Origin: Prunella strophiata
Lineage: Eukaryota > Chordata > Aves > Passeriformes > Prunellidae
Reading direction: 5' to 3'
Length of the DNA stretch: 64,000 bases
Assembly (NCBI GenBank): GCA_036583965.1
Contig: JAZBQD010000015.1
Span: forward strand, 88,461,809 to 88,525,808
Shown in pieces: positions 23,901 to 36,841 of this stretch. The notes under the pieces are model-generated. The model made no database searches, was not told the origin of the DNA, and saw nothing but the letters and a program-made list of their open reading frames with translations. Position 1 is the stretch's first letter. Each line of letters starts with the position of its first letter. The position numbers were made by a program, and so were the translations under genes.

Positions 23901-25319
23901 ATCTGCTTACCTGCACCACAGAGCAATCCTAACATCCAAATGGAATTTGACCATCACGTGGTCCTGCTAGCAGACTTCTGACCAACAAGCACGAGAAAAT
24001 TACACATCCTTGCCTTGCTCTTTTCCCACTGCAGTGTGCTCAGGGAATGTCATGAGTGGTTTTAGACTGCAGGACATGTATCCACTTAAAAGATTTCCAT
24101 CCTAAGCAGACAAAATGTAATCTCCCTCTGCACTACCAAGGATGTCTTTCATGTCCTACTCTATCTAAGAAATACCCAGTTCATCCATTCTCTCTGAGAG
24201 GGAAAAAGATAAAGAATTCAAGACCTTGGAAATTCTTATGACTACTGATAGAGGAGCAAATTTGGATAATAAGGTCCAAGCTGTGACACAAACTGACAGT
24301 ATGTTTTCTGCTGAAAGAAGAAGAAACAACTATGGGATTCAGGATAAATGAAGATTGTTGTCTTAGAGCAGCATCTTCTGAGCAGCAGCCACTAAAAGTC
24401 TATAACCAAACACCTGAATTATCCTTTCTGGAGTAAAATTCTTTATATACTACAGAATCCCAAACAGTGCTTTCCAGCATGAAGATTTCAAAGGCAGAAT
24501 AGTTTGCTTAATTAATTAGAAAATAGTGATTCCCTAGGAGTCACTGTACTTTCACCACCCTTCTTAAAACCATTTTCCCTTCCCCATTTTTAAATGAAAA
24601 TTTAATTTAACTCTTTTTATGTCTCAAGACACATGTTTGGACTGAGTGCCATTTGATGTTCTCCAAAGAGGTGAGATGCTCCTCTGAATCTGTCTATTGG
24701 GCAAAAATGCAGGTTGTCACATGTGTCTAGAGAAAAACAGTTTCAGAATGTAGGCTGGGCTGTTCCACAGTAATTAAAGGGAAAGAGCTCAATATCAAGC
24801 ACTTCTGGTCATTTCACAATCACCCTGGGGACATTTACTAGTACCTTGAAAAACAGTAGAGGGGACTGTAAGAAAAATCAATACATCTCAAGGAGAATAA
24901 AGTCATTAGTGTTTAAAAACACCTCTAACTGCTCTTAGGAAGTGTGCAAGGCTGAAAGGAGCGCACCAAGTTTGGCTGACAGAATACCCAGGTATTCCTT
25001 GCAGGTAATTAATGCTTACTGGAATGATCTGCCCCTTCATTCTCATGTTAGCTAGGTTTCAAATGACTGCAAGAAAGGAGCCAAGGGAACATGGCAGAAA
25101 GGAATCAACGAGCAGTACTTGTCACTGAGCTAGGCAGACAGTGCCACGTGAGGGCACAGGCTGCATTAAAATATTTGCCAGGTTTTTAGACAGGCAATTA
25201 TCACCTCAGTCTTTTGTAGGCCTCTGATGTAGAATGTCATATTCACACACAAACACGTTCTCTCTCACTTCTGCATTTGCCATTTTAACCACATTTCCCT
25301 AATTGAGCTCTTTTGATGG
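20926..25319. other. Non-coding stretch, nothing recognised
   Basis: AT-rich sequence with short T-runs near 23553-23580 and 23633-23643. The few ORFs are about 60 codons. No repeat family or RNA gene recognised. Confidence 0.55.
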
Positions 25320-25375
25320 AGATTAGCAGGCTGCTTTCACGTGGCAGCTGCGGCAGTTCACCTGGAGGAGAGGAG
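25320..25375. promoter_or_regulatory. Cluster of three E-boxes (candidate regulatory element)
   Basis: CACGTG (25338-25343), CAGCTG (25345-25350) and CACCTG (25359-25364) are three different CANNTG motifs within 27 bases. Such sites are bound by basic helix-loop-helix factors, and CACCTG also by Snail/ZEB-type zinc fingers. The surrounding 25145-25520 is repeat-free and holds more CpGs than its neighbours (for example GCGATCGAGC near 25488), which would fit a conserved enhancer. Short motifs recur by chance; conservation in other birds is the decisive evidence and cannot be seen here. Confidence 0.25.
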
Positions 25376-25851
25376 GGTCAGCTGGGTCAGAAAAGCAGCC
25401 AGACAAGTTAATCATCTGCTGAATATGAAAATGGCAGTGCAGGGAAACAGTCTGTTCTGTGCAAATAAAGCCCTTTTGTGACAGTAAGCGATCGAGCTCC
25501 ACACAGCTTGTCCACCACAGAAAGCGAACAGGAATGGATTGGAGGGCGGGGGCAAAGACCCTCGCTGCACTGCTGACAGCACTCAGAACTGGAAATTATG
25601 TCTCACCAGAAATAAATACCCCAGAGAGAGAGAAATTTGTTACATATGGTTATTCCTGCAGATGAACACTCAATGGTTTTTTTCACAAGCTCTGCGGGAA
25701 GCTTTCAGGACTGTGTTTTTAGCGAGTGAGGAACTCCTTTTCCCCACCCCCCAGCACCAATTATTCGCACCACAACTTCAATGGCAGAAGATTAGCTCAG
25801 CAACAGGCATCACTGAATTCACAACAAGCGTTTTATGAAGCTTATAGTACT
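25376..25851. other. Non-coding stretch, candidate conserved region
   Basis: Continuation of the repeat-free block described for the E-box cluster. ORFs 25459-25665 and 25539-25838 overlap in different frames and have no recognised domain. No splice sites or promoter can be claimed. Confidence 0.45.
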
Positions 25852-25929
25852 TGAAGGTGCCCCTGCCCATGGCAGCAGGGTTGAATGATGATCTTTAAGG
25901 TCCCTTCCAACACAAACCGTTCTTATGTC
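25852..25929 (+). mobile_element. CR1 LINE 3'-terminal fragment
   Basis: GGTGCCCCTGCCCATGGCAG, then GGTTGAATGATGATC, then TTTAAGGTCCCTTCCAACAC and CAAACCGTTCTTATGTC corresponds segment by segment to the 3' end of a second CR1 subfamily (GTGTCCCTGCCCATGGCAG ... AACCATTCTATGATTC type). The orientation is plus. It is under 80 bases long, non-coding and moderately diverged. Confidence 0.88.
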
Positions 25930-28900
25930 TATACATAAATAGTTATTTAGTTGATAATTGTTTTGCACCTGCGAGGCTGGTCCAGTCCAATCCAGCTAGC
26001 TATGGACCTTAGCCCTGATCAAACTCACATGAGACACAAGTAAGAGATGAAAGAGGCTCTTTTCCTCTCAGGAACAATTCTGTGCTTCTATGGCTTAAAC
26101 AAAGAGGGAAGAGACAGCACTGCCAAATTTGAGCTCAGACTTCACTGTCTGTTGGCCAAGGTGCAGCTTAACACAGACTCACTGGATCTTTTCTTAGAAA
26201 TTCAGTGTTATCTTAGCCATTGCAATGCAGACTAAACACCTTGGAGAAGGTAATGAGAGAAGAAAACACACAGCTACATTCTTGTAAGCTGATTCCATCT
26301 CTGCTCTGTTGCTTCATCTCCAAAGAGTCTTCCAGAGGAAGGCAGAACACCTTTAAAAAGGGTGCATTGTATATGGAAGACTGAAAGGCTTCCCATGAAA
26401 GATAAAATTCTGTGTTCGATCCTTGCATTCATGTTATTTCTCTGAAAAGCACACAAGACAGAAATATTTAGGCATTCGACTGTCAGTCTCTGGGATAGGG
26501 TTATATTTTCTATGTGTATCTATAGAACCTGGCATAATGAATACCTCTGCAAATGAAATAATTAGTAACTCCTGAGATACTCCTAATATCTTCTGAGATT
26601 CCCCACAATATGTGAACTAACACCAAATAAAAGCATTTTTTAATATATCAGCCATCAGTATCATGAGGGAACTATTTGTTTCTCCACCAGCAACTCTGAG
26701 TAGATACATACACAAAAAATCCAGTTATGTGCAACCACTGCTGATATTCCAAACGCACCACTCATCACTGTTTCTGTGCTGCTCAAATATGTGGCTGAAG
26801 GAGGCAGTTGCACGAGTCCTTCACTCACATCTGCCAGTATCCTTTGAGGGTGAAGCTCAACTGTACATGATGGAGTGGATAATACATCTTTTGTTGCTAT
26901 GTGGGTAAGAACAATAATCGAAACTATTTAGAGGATAATTGGTGTGCTCTATTTTAAAAGGAAATAATCTGGTTTCCAAGGGGACTAACTATGAGACCTA
27001 AAGCCTGTAGTTTATCTCAGTGTAGGAATGGGATCATTATGGAGGAAAACAGAGCACCCATCCAGTTCAATTACCCCAATTGTATTACGAATGTAAAAGA
27101 GGAAATTGTATGTATCCCAGAAAGGAAAGTTTCCCACTCTTCCCCTTCCACCCCACTTGGAACCTACCCTGGAAGCATTTGGTCTCCTTCAGACTACAAC
27201 AGGGCTTTTGTGCTCAGAAGACTTGGAAGGTTTGTTCCTTGCTGATTAGTCAGCTACCTCTTAAACCCTTCTTCATCCTACATAATCAAAATGCTGGAGT
27301 TTATCAGGCTGTATTCATCCACTCAGCAAACTGCCATATCTTGCTGGTGCTTTTGCAATCAACAAAAGAACAATTGGAAAAACACTGCTTGGAAGGGGGG
27401 AAACATTTGCCAGGTACAAGTCAACCATAATAAAATATGGTCTCTTTGGGGGAAAAATGTTCCTTGGAATATTCAACTAAAAGTGTTAGAAGTGGGGAGA
27501 GAGGGTATGGTCCAAGTTACCCGCTCCAGAAGCTTTTTTTTCAGTATTTGGATATCACTGTGTTGCTCTTACTCTTCTGACTTGACCAACATCCCCAGAT
27601 GCCTGGGAGGCTATGCAATGTGAACAGCTGGTCAGCATATGAGTTCTGAACACACTGCAGTGAAAAATGAACTGCTAAGGCTCTGCTCATGAGGCTGTTC
27701 ATGCCAGGTTGGGATACTCTGCCTGACCAAGAGAATGACCTCCTCTGCTCTTGGGCTGGTATTCAATTAATTGCTGCCACCATCAACTCTCTTACATGGG
27801 TCTCTAGCACTTTATGGGGCAGGTCATCTGCTAGTAGACTTCAATGTAAAACTCTGTTTTTCTCCTCAACACTATTTATACATTCTCCCTCCTTGTTAAC
27901 AAGTTTTCTTTTCTCTTCTTCAGTCATGTGGAGTATTTGGTAACTTGGATCCTGTTTTGGTTATGTGTATTGACTGCATACGCCTGTGACCAGATCAAAA
28001 TTAAACACCATTAAAAATAAATGCATCTGCACCTATTTTGCTATTCTCTTTCAAATATAGTCATATATCCAGACCCACTATGCTGGATTATTGAACTTTG
28101 ATCAGTGTGCTCTGGAAATACTTTGGCAGTCCCACTGTGACACCCAGAAAACTGTTATCAGAGGGCAGCACCTGTGCATTTTAGGATGCATGTTGAGAAT
28201 AGCATGAAGCGTCAGATGTGTCATATTTATGCTGATCTCAGGGAGTAAACCAAGTTGCTTTTTACAGAGGGCTGTGAAGCTATGACTGTAAGAAGAGAAA
28301 ATATATATCCCAGGGTGTTCAGGACATTCCTTGATTTTAAATTATTCTGATCTATTAAGCAGTGACCTAGTAGCACAAGTCTGAGAGTTGGCTCATTTTC
28401 TTTTGAAAACTGTGGGTATGGTGCAGTCTTAATAATCTGTGCCTGCTTTCTGGAAAGGAACAGATGGGCCCATTCATCAGAGTAAGTCCTATAAGTCAGT
28501 ATGGTAGCTAGAAAAGCTCTCTGCAAATCCTGTGCATCACTACAGATGGGACTGATATCCTGATGATCTGCTGCCAGTGGTTCTGGTAGATGATGAAAAC
28601 AAGCATTCATCAAGAGGGTCACATCTATTTTGTGTAGCCTTCTACTGCAGCAATGGTGCCATACCACAGAGGCTGGACAGCTGCTGCTCTCTGAGACAGC
28701 CAAGGGAACCCTGCCTTGCACCACAACACAGCAGCAGCTTCAGACTTCAGTCTGAAATGAGCTGGAAAAAGCAAAAATCCCCCAATCCTCCCATTTCACA
28801 GCCCTTTGCAGGTGCAGAATATGGTGAAACAGGTATGATAAAGATTTAGTTTTATTTTTTGTGGCTTGCAGTCTGAGAAACATGGCTTGAGAGCTAATGA

Positions 28901-28951
28901 ACAAGCACAGATAGAGCAGCTCCCCCATACCCAGCCTGTTTCCTCTTTTTT
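25930..28951. other. Non-coding stretch, nothing recognised
   Basis: Unrecognised sequence up to the large CR1. The 165-codon minus ORF (28227-28724) is among the longer ones, but it has no domain, overlaps a 90-codon plus ORF and sits in ordinary composition. ORFs 27080-27430 and 27291-27623 overlap in different frames. None looks like an exon. Confidence 0.5.
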
Positions 28952-30010
28952 TGATGGGTAAAAAACTGGTTGGGTGGCTGGGCCCAGAGAGTGGTGGATG
29001 AATGGAGTTACACCCAGCTGGCAGCAAGGTCACCAGTGGTCACCCAGGATCAGATTTGGGGTTGGTGCTGTTTAACATCTTTATTGATGATCTGGACTTG
29101 GAGATTGAGTGCACCCTTCAGTAAGTTTGCAGACAGCACTAATTTGGGTGCAAGTGTTGATCTGCTGGAGGATAGAAAGGCACTACAGAGAGACCTGGAC
29201 AGACTTGGGCAATGGACTGAGGACAGCTGCAGGAGGTTCAACAAAGCAAAGTGCTGGGTTCTGCACTTGGGACACACAACCCCATGCAATGACACAAATG
29301 GGGGATGAGTGGCTCAAACCTGTTCAGCAGAAGAGATTTGAGGTGTGCTGCTGGACAGCTGGCTCAATATGATCCAGTGTGTGCCCAGGTGGCAGAGAAG
29401 GACAATGGCATCCTGGTCTGTGTCAGGAATAGTGTGTCCAGCAGCACCAGAGCTGGTGATCATCCCCCTGTACTTGGCACCAAAGAGACCACAGAATGAA
29501 TACTGTTTCAGTTCTGGACCCCTCACTTTAAAAAGGACATTGAGGTGATGGAGTGAGAAGGGCAAGCAAGGTTTGTGAAAGGACTAGAGAACATGCCTTG
29601 TGAGGAATGGCTGAGGAGCTGGGTCTGTTTAGCCTGGAGAAAGGAGGCTGAGGAGACCTCATCACTCATTACAAGCACTTGAAAGGAGGTTGTAGTGAGG
29701 TGGGGGCCAGTCCATCTACTGCTCCTGCAGTGAGAGGGTCAGGGGAAAATGGTCTTAAACTGAGACAGGGGAGATTAAGATTAGAATATTTTTTTAAAAA
29801 AATTACTGTTAGGATGCATAACAGGTATTGGAATATGTTGCCCTAGAGGGGTGGTGGAGTCACCATCCCTGGAGGTGTTTAAGAGGCATCTGGATGTGGC
29901 ACTGGGTGATGGTTTAGTGGTTTAGGGGTTACAGTGGTAGGTAGTGCTGGGTGGATAGTTGGACTGCATCATCTTAAAAGTCTCTTCCAACCTTGATGAT
30001 CCTATGATTC
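28952..30010 (+). pseudogene. CR1 LINE copy with decayed ORF2 (reverse transcriptase C-terminal part)
   Basis: CR1 ORF2 encodes the endonuclease/reverse transcriptase that copies the element. This copy is 5'-truncated and starts inside the reverse transcriptase domain. Readable pieces include [10 protein letters not shown] (29068-29097), KFADSTNLG (29123-29149), [20 protein letters not shown] (about 29156-29215) and FNKAKC-VLHLGH (29239-29277). Between the first two, the reading frame shifts by one base in CCCTTCAG (29113-29120), and a second shift lies upstream near 28990-29040. The catalytic FADD box of the family reads FADS here (29126-29137), so an essential aspartate is lost. Downstream follow the conserved 3' part (GGTGGTGGAGTCACCATCCC, 29850 area) and the terminal TCTTCCAACC...CCTATGATTC ending at 30010. 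The copy is dead. The 5' boundary is approximate. Confidence 0.92.
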
Positions 30011-31743
30011 ATTCTCTGCCATCTGGGCCCAGCTCTGAAGGAACATTTAGTTCCACATCCATTACAGATTTCATCAGGAATTAGGCATTGTGCAGCTGGA
30101 CCTTACTGTACCTTTGTCTGCTACAGAGTTCTTTCATAACACTGAGTTTGCTTTGGGAACATGGAGTTCCAGGAGACCCTGCAAGCTGTCAGAACCAGTT
30201 CTTCAAAATGCAGATCACAGCCAGTCAAGAAATCGGAGTGCAGCATTAGGTGAAAACCACCTCCATGGCTCTATGCCTTCCATAAAGACACCCGATGTGT
30301 GACTGAAAGAAAGGAAGCCCATCACAATACCTGCCTGACAGAATGCTTGTCTTCAGTCACTGCTGTCAGTATCTCACTTCCAGGAGAAATAAATTAAAAT
30401 ATTAATTAGCTTCCCTGGAAAAGAGTTTGCCATTAGAAAGCTTTCTAATAGAGTTGTAACAGACCTCAATGGATAGCAGAATTATTTCATTGCAGGTGTA
30501 GCATCCTTTAAGAGAAAACAAATGTTCTTAAACCATACAGCTCTTGCCAGTCCCACTTAGAAAAGAAAATATCCCAATTCAACCCAACAACAGCTCAGTA
30601 AAAGTTGCTTTTTATAATGACAACTAGTAAATTCCAGGGGCAAGGTTACAAAGTAGCTTGTTAGCAGCTCAAGTGTACTCTAGTCCCTTCTTTCTATCTC
30701 CCTCTCACAACAGGAGGCAATTTTAGACTGCAGAGCACAGATGTGTCTAGCAGACACATCCTTCTTCCTGCATCTTAAATAAGTGTCTCACAGACTGTGA
30801 GCCATTAATCTCATAAAAAAACAGGTACTCAAATAGGATTAGAAAAAATATAACAACAAAAATCACTGAAGAATTGTCAGTAGCTGTAAGAGCCAAATGG
30901 ATACCTCCTGCTGTGAAGAAAACCCTCTGTCAGCTATTGCTGTTATTAGTCTGAATCCTAGAATAAAGGCTGGAGGAATCCATTTATCTGTGCATTTCCA
31001 ACTTACTCATCCTTGTGGGACCAAATGCCACTGCCAGGTGCATTCCCTTAAATATTTTATTTAACTGCCTTACAATGCATGTTTGTTACGCTGTCATGGC
31101 ACTGACTACTGGAGTAATTTTGAGCTTCTGTGATTATTCTTGATTAGTGAGTGAAATGAACACAGCTTCTTCTCCCTCAGCTCCCCATGCTCCGTCTGGT
31201 ATTCCATAGGCTGGTCCTTCCCATCTGCCAAGGCATAAGCAGGGGAATATTTCACCCAGGAGTGAGTGAACTGAACCTCACTGCTCCACAGGCAGGGATT
31301 TTCTTCCCATCTCTCCAGGTCACTTAAAATGGAGCCCAGAAGAAACATTATAGGAAAAGTTACATCCTACAGACTACACAAATGCCTAAGTACTCCAGTA
31401 AGGTTTTAGTGCAAACTACATGGAACTCCTGAGACTGAGAAAAATTATCAACTCAATCTGATATTTTTAGAGACTGGAGCAATGGACTGGCTTCAGTGAG
31501 ATCCCTGCACAACCCTGCACACCAAGGCACTTTGCCACAGTGGGAAATTCCTGTTGTCTGTGCCTTGAAATTATCTATAAATTGCCCTCTGACTATAGTT
31601 TTTGTGCATCATACATAGCAGGTAGCCATCAGATAAACTTAGAAGGAACAGTGTTTTCCGATATTGACTCCTGAAAAAAACAATGTTAGCCTTAGACTGA
31701 ATCCCTATGAAATGGTTGAAACAAGGTCTTGAACATTCTGAAA
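30011..31743. other. Non-coding stretch with a perfect 18-bp palindrome
   Basis: Unrecognised AT-rich sequence. ATTAGAAAGCTTTCTAAT at 30432-30449 is a perfect palindrome without spacer; in 64 kb one such is not surprising. ORFs are 80 codons or less and featureless. Confidence 0.55.
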
Positions 31744-31850
31744 GCCAGACTCTGCCACTGACTGACTGTATGATCTCAAGAAAGTTGTTCATTTGTTCTA
31801 TGCCTTTCATTTCTCCATCTGGGAAAGCTGATACTTTATCCTAGGTACAT
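31744..31850 (+). repeat. MIR SINE remnant
   Basis: GACTCTGCCACTGACTGACT then GTATGATCTCAAGAAAGTTG then TTCATTTCTCCATCTGGGAA and GCTGATAC follows, in order and spacing, the conserved core of the MIR family (CTCTGCCACT-ACTAGCTGTGTGACC...CAAGTCACTT...CAGTTTCCTCATCTGTAAAATGGGGAT). MIR is an ancient tRNA-derived SINE shared by amniotes. The copy is diverged but collinear over about 100 bases. The internal promoter part is not preserved to a degree I can recognise. Confidence 0.75.
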
Positions 31851-34800
31851 ACATGGAGCTCAGTTACTTGATGATTATAGTGCACTTGACATGTGCATAC
31901 AAAAAGCATTTTGAAACAGAAATTTTCAGTGCTGACTGTAGCATTTTCAATGTTTTCAATTTCAGGTGAGTTTCCTTTCAAGACTAAAATAAAACAAGAC
32001 TTTTAAAGGATGTTTTTCTTGCCTAGCTAGAAATATATGTAAAGTAATAAAAGTGTTGCAGAAATGTTTTAGGTTTATTTTTTTACAAAACAAAACAAAA
32101 AAGATTGCATTTTTCAACTATCCTACAATTTATCACTGTTATCAGAGCTGGGGAAAAGTTTTCTCTGCACTCCATTCCTGAGAACACATTGAGCCTTTGC
32201 CAATCAGGAAAAGCTATCTTTTCTTGAGCACAAATTTATTCTTCTTGCCAAAACAACTTGTGTTTTATGACACACAGCAGTCAAATGACATTCTAGACAC
32301 AGACATGAATCCATCCATGAGGTGAAACGTAGCACTCATATAACAAAACCAAATTAACCCCTTTTGTGCATTTGTTCAACACAATTCTGAATCACTTTAC
32401 CTTCTGGAAAACACTTCTTTGGAGAAAAAAAAAAAAAAAAAAAGTTATGCTACCAAAATCTACATTAATCCATTATCCTACTATGCAGAACTTCTCAGAC
32501 AGATCTTTTATTAAAACAGCCCTAGCTGGCTTTAATGATTTACTTATGCTGCATCAAAACTCATATGGTATTTGATATAATTTACTTACTGCTTTAGTGT
32601 AAGCTCTTTCCAACTTGTTTCTTTTAAATGAACGGTTGCTTTAATGCTGCAAATATTCAGCAAACATCAATATTATGGCCAGCACAATGTGGTTCAGTGT
32701 AGCAGTGCCAAGTTTTCATTGATTGCTGCTTGCATGCGCCAGTTTTAAGACAGGCTTTTAATAAGCTCAAAATATGTTCATGGGATTGGTCTCAAAATGT
32801 CTCTTGTGGAATAATCAAGCTTCTAAGAGGCTGCAGAGAAAAACAAAAATTTTATTCAAAGAATTCCAGCTCAGACACTCAGTCAAAACAATTCCTGGCT
32901 TAGCCTCATTAAGTAGGTCTCAAGATGAACATCCAATTGACAAAGGCAGCTCTGAAGGACTGCTTGGGGCTTCCCCCAGCCCTGGCACCAGGGCCTTTGC
33001 AGATATTGCATATTGTGGCTGCTCCCAAGTCCCTGTTCTCAAGGCCATCAGAGTCTTTGTTGCTCCCCTGGACCCCACTGCAATCAGGGATCCCAACCTA
33101 TGTCCATGACCCTCATCAGCCACGTTTCACTGGCTGAATGCAGTCCAGCCTGCTCACCAGCTCCAGTTGCTACCCAACATTTTAACTATAGATGGCATCT
33201 TCATCATTGGCTTTGGGTCTCCAAAAACCTCAGTTTGTGCCAAAACCCTGGGCCACTACTACCCACTGATGTGAAGAGTTCTGGGGCAGGGGAAGGTCCC
33301 CAGGCACTGGTCTGAGGGACACCAGCCTTCAGCCTGAAGGACACAGGCAGCAACATTGCCCAAAGGAAACATGAGGAGGGGGAGAGCGGGACACAGAATG
33401 AGCAAGATCAGAATGAGATTCCAAGTTTTGGTGGAAAGCACTAGAGCAGAATAACGTGGCCCTTCTTCTCCAAAGGAGAAGCGGTTTGGGAGGTAGAATG
33501 CAAAGATGAACATGGGTGAGGGCTTTCCACTGTCACTTGATGTCAAACATAAGGAGCTTCTCTGCACTAGCAACCCACTATTTTTATTATCATATTTCAT
33601 AAAATCTAGCAGTTCTGCAAATGATAATTGAATCAAGCCTGGAGCTTGCTGGGGAAAAAACAAAGGACTTAAATAGGACAAAGAAAGGCACAAGAACAAA
33701 TGGAAGATACCCTTTTCAGCTGGGACCTGTGATTCTTAAAGTTTAGTATGGAGACAACGAGGTAATCTTTAAGGTCAGTGAGATGATTTGACTGCATTAA
33801 TGGTGTATATACTAAAGAGAAGAATATGAGAAACAACATGCTTTGACAGTGGAAAGAAAATTTAAAAAAAAACAGTGGTTGTCATTTCACAGACAAGTTG
33901 ATTTGAAAGAATTTAGACTAAAATCAAACCCTTAAAGTTAATCCTTCCAGACTTTAAGAAAAAGTCAAGAGAAAAGATCAGAATTAAGACCTGAAATCAC
34001 CTAGGGAGATAAATTACATTTTTTCCTTTTTTACAGGAATTACAACATTTTCCACAGAGAACAGAATAAATAAAATATGTTCTAAAAACTTCTCTTGCAA
34101 AATGTGAGCTGTTGTCTGAAGTTCAAATGCAAGTGTATTTCCCTGCCTTATCTTCACCATCCACCACACTTCAAGAGCAATGACTCTCACTGTAGAATCA
34201 GCACTGTGCCTTCTGTTAGGGACTCAGCCATGTATCCAGGAACATTAATTTGACCTGTGGCAAAGATATTTCTCAGTGCAGTTGAAGCTGGAATAACTCA
34301 GGTGTAAATGAATTGAAAAAAAATCAGTCTTTATTTAATAGAAAATATGCAAACCTAGAAAAAAACTCTGCTATTTATGCAGGCTTTCTATGACATGGTT
34401 AGATTAATTTTAGATTCTGGAGGTGGTGCTGTTTTGCTGTTCTGTATTTTTAAAGACCTGTCACCACACAAACATTGACTCTATCACATATCATCCAACC
34501 ATGCTATTTCCCCATAGCAAAGTTAAGAATGTGAGTTTGGGAGGAATGTGTACAGGTGAAAGCCCTGGAAATGAATCCATGTCTCTTGAGCCTCAACCAA
34601 ATACTTTGTCAGAAGGTTACCTCTCATCTAGGTGAGATTTCTTGCTTTACTTTTACAGAGACACCAGCACCAGGCCTGCACAGCAATAACACTGAATTAC
34701 AGGAATTGAAGCAAATGTCAGACCATTTTCCACAGCAGCTGTCACCCTTTTTGTCACAGGGCAATTAACATGTAAGCTCAAAGTTCTGGAATAAGATCTA

Positions 34801-36841
34801 ATCTGTTCCAGTTTCTTCCTCTCCCACCCTTTAAAAAACAAACTGTGTCCTTCAGCCTTGACTACTCCAGGCTAAACTCCCACTTGAAGCACATACACAG
34901 GAATCTTGCTTCTGCTCACATCAAAATCCTGAAGCTCCTGCTAAAAAAGAGATAACCATTTCTAAAAATTAATCAATCAATTGAATTATCTTTTCCAGAG
35001 CTCAAAATATATATAAACTAGTTAGATTTTTTTTGTTCAAGTGTTTATTTTTCTCATGTATTTCTGGCATTGCCTGAGACTGAAACTCACAATATCTAAT
35101 ATAATTCAGAAACTTTTTTTGCCTAAAGAGAACTTGAATATTTGAATGATTGACAGACTTTACAAAACTGATCATGATTTCTCCACAACATTGACTGCTC
35201 AGTGAGCTGTCAGATATTGTGCAGCTGGAGAACAAAAAAGCAAGTGTGTTATTTGCTGGAATTGAAATATCAATTAGATCCTGTGATAAGTTAATTGATA
35301 TATTTAATGAAGAGTGGTATTTTTCTTTGATGTGCAGGAAAAACGGTGCCATGAGTATCAAAAACATTTGCTAAGTTTGCTGCAGCAGGTAATTGCTCAC
35401 TCTCCTCTTTTTGAAATATTTTGCTTAAAGGAGGGGTGAAGCTTTTGAACTGAAAATGTTCACTGAGCTTAGTGCCTCCTGTCAGACTACATGCATCTGC
35501 CTCCCTGAATAACCTAAAATAGAAGTTAAACTGGAAAATACAATAGTTCTTGCACAACCTTTGTTTTATTTATTCATCTCAGAGGAAAATAATGGGCCAA
35601 GAAAAAAGATATGAGGTCATTTTTCACTCTTTCATGGATTTTAATTTTAAAAATAAGTCTGTGTTGAGGCTCAATTCCTTCACCTGCTTTCCCTGGCAAC
35701 TTTCAGTGCATCTGTAGTCGTTGCAACTTCTTGGATCTCAGAGCCCAATGGTGGCAAGCAGTGGTTGTGAAACACACAGAGGTAGTGAATAAGCTGAAAT
35801 GTTTTGTGATTATAAAGGATCTTGTTTGGCTTCAGTGTTGGCCATGACTGACAAATAATTATGAACAAACAGTTATAACAAATAATTATGAAAGACCTAC
35901 AGTCAAAGTGCAACACTGGAAAGTGCTCTGGTCTTCTTCTGCTGAGAGGTATCAAAGGAACTTGATCTAACTTCAGGTATATTAGATTAAGTAGGATTTT
36001 AATTGTTGTATTTTCCTCATAATCAGCTCGTGATTCTTAGCTGTAGATGATAACCATAGCCTAGAGTTAGTTTAACTGGACTGATGAAGCAAATTCCCAC
36101 CTCTCTGATTCTGGAGATCCTCAAGTTCTTATTTAAATTCACATATCTTGATCAAGAACAGACTAGGCTCAGTTCACAAGGACTGTGATTAATCAGTGCC
36201 CATCCCAGGAGAGAGCTTAACAAATGACTGTTCCCACGGCAAGAGGCCATTAGCAGTTCTTTCCAGCTGGCATTCCATCTTTTCTCTATTGTCTACTTCT
36301 CCAAGTCTGATTAGATGGGAAAGAAAGGAGAAGTAGAGTAGAAGTCAGGAGAATAACCTAGAACTCTTCAGTCTTGTGCTCACTTTGTTATTTTACTGAT
36401 CCATTAATTTGTGTTAAAAATATGGAATAAATAATTAGTAAACCACCCTTGTACAGAAATAAAAGCATCAAATTGTATCAGTTGCTTACCAGTTCTATTG
36501 CAGCACATAAAAAAATAATTTTGAAAATACTGAAAAAGACAGCCCATGCCTAGAGCTGTTTAAATGGTTCAAAACAAATGTGTCATAGTTTGTCTTCCAT
36601 AATCTTTTCTTTGCCCTCTTTCTCATACACAAAAGGCTAAAGCCATTTTCTTCTGTTTGAAGAATTTTGTCCCCTGAATTGCAGTTTCCTGCAAAGCAGC
36701 AGGCCTTTAATGAAGCAAATAGGATTAGGCCACTGGAAGGATAGTTTATCCTGATTTTTGAAAATCTAAATCCAATATTGTTTGAATGATGCTGGCCCTT
36801 CTTTCATCAATCCTAGTCCAAAAGATGTTTTGAACTTTCTG
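31851..36841. other. Non-coding stretch with a GC-richer patch at 32925-33310
   Basis: No gene recognised. A 19-base A-run lies at 32425-32443. The patch 32925-33310 is GC-richer and yields overlapping ORFs in several frames and on both strands (32774-33109, 32920-33123, 32925-33137, 33013-33315), the mark of composition rather than coding. The 146-codon minus ORF 33259-33699 has no recognised domain. Small palindromes CCTTCAG-C-CTGAAGG (33326-33340) and CTTCTCC-AAA-GGAGAAG are present. ACAAATAATTATGAA occurs twice, at 35851-35865 and 35878-35892. Confidence 0.5.

Noticed and set aside
26405..26425. tRNA-like TTCGATCC T-arm motif
   Set aside because: No matching A-box, acceptor stem or cloverleaf can be built around it.
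28227..28724. 165-codon minus-strand ORF as a possible gene
   Set aside because: No domain or family resemblance, an opposite-strand ORF overlaps it, and no splice or promoter context is visible. Length alone is not enough in 64 kb of six-frame translation.
28970..29308. 112-codon ORF as an intact gene
   Set aside because: It is CR1 ORF2 residue read in one frame. The family frame switches at least twice across it and the catalytic box is broken.
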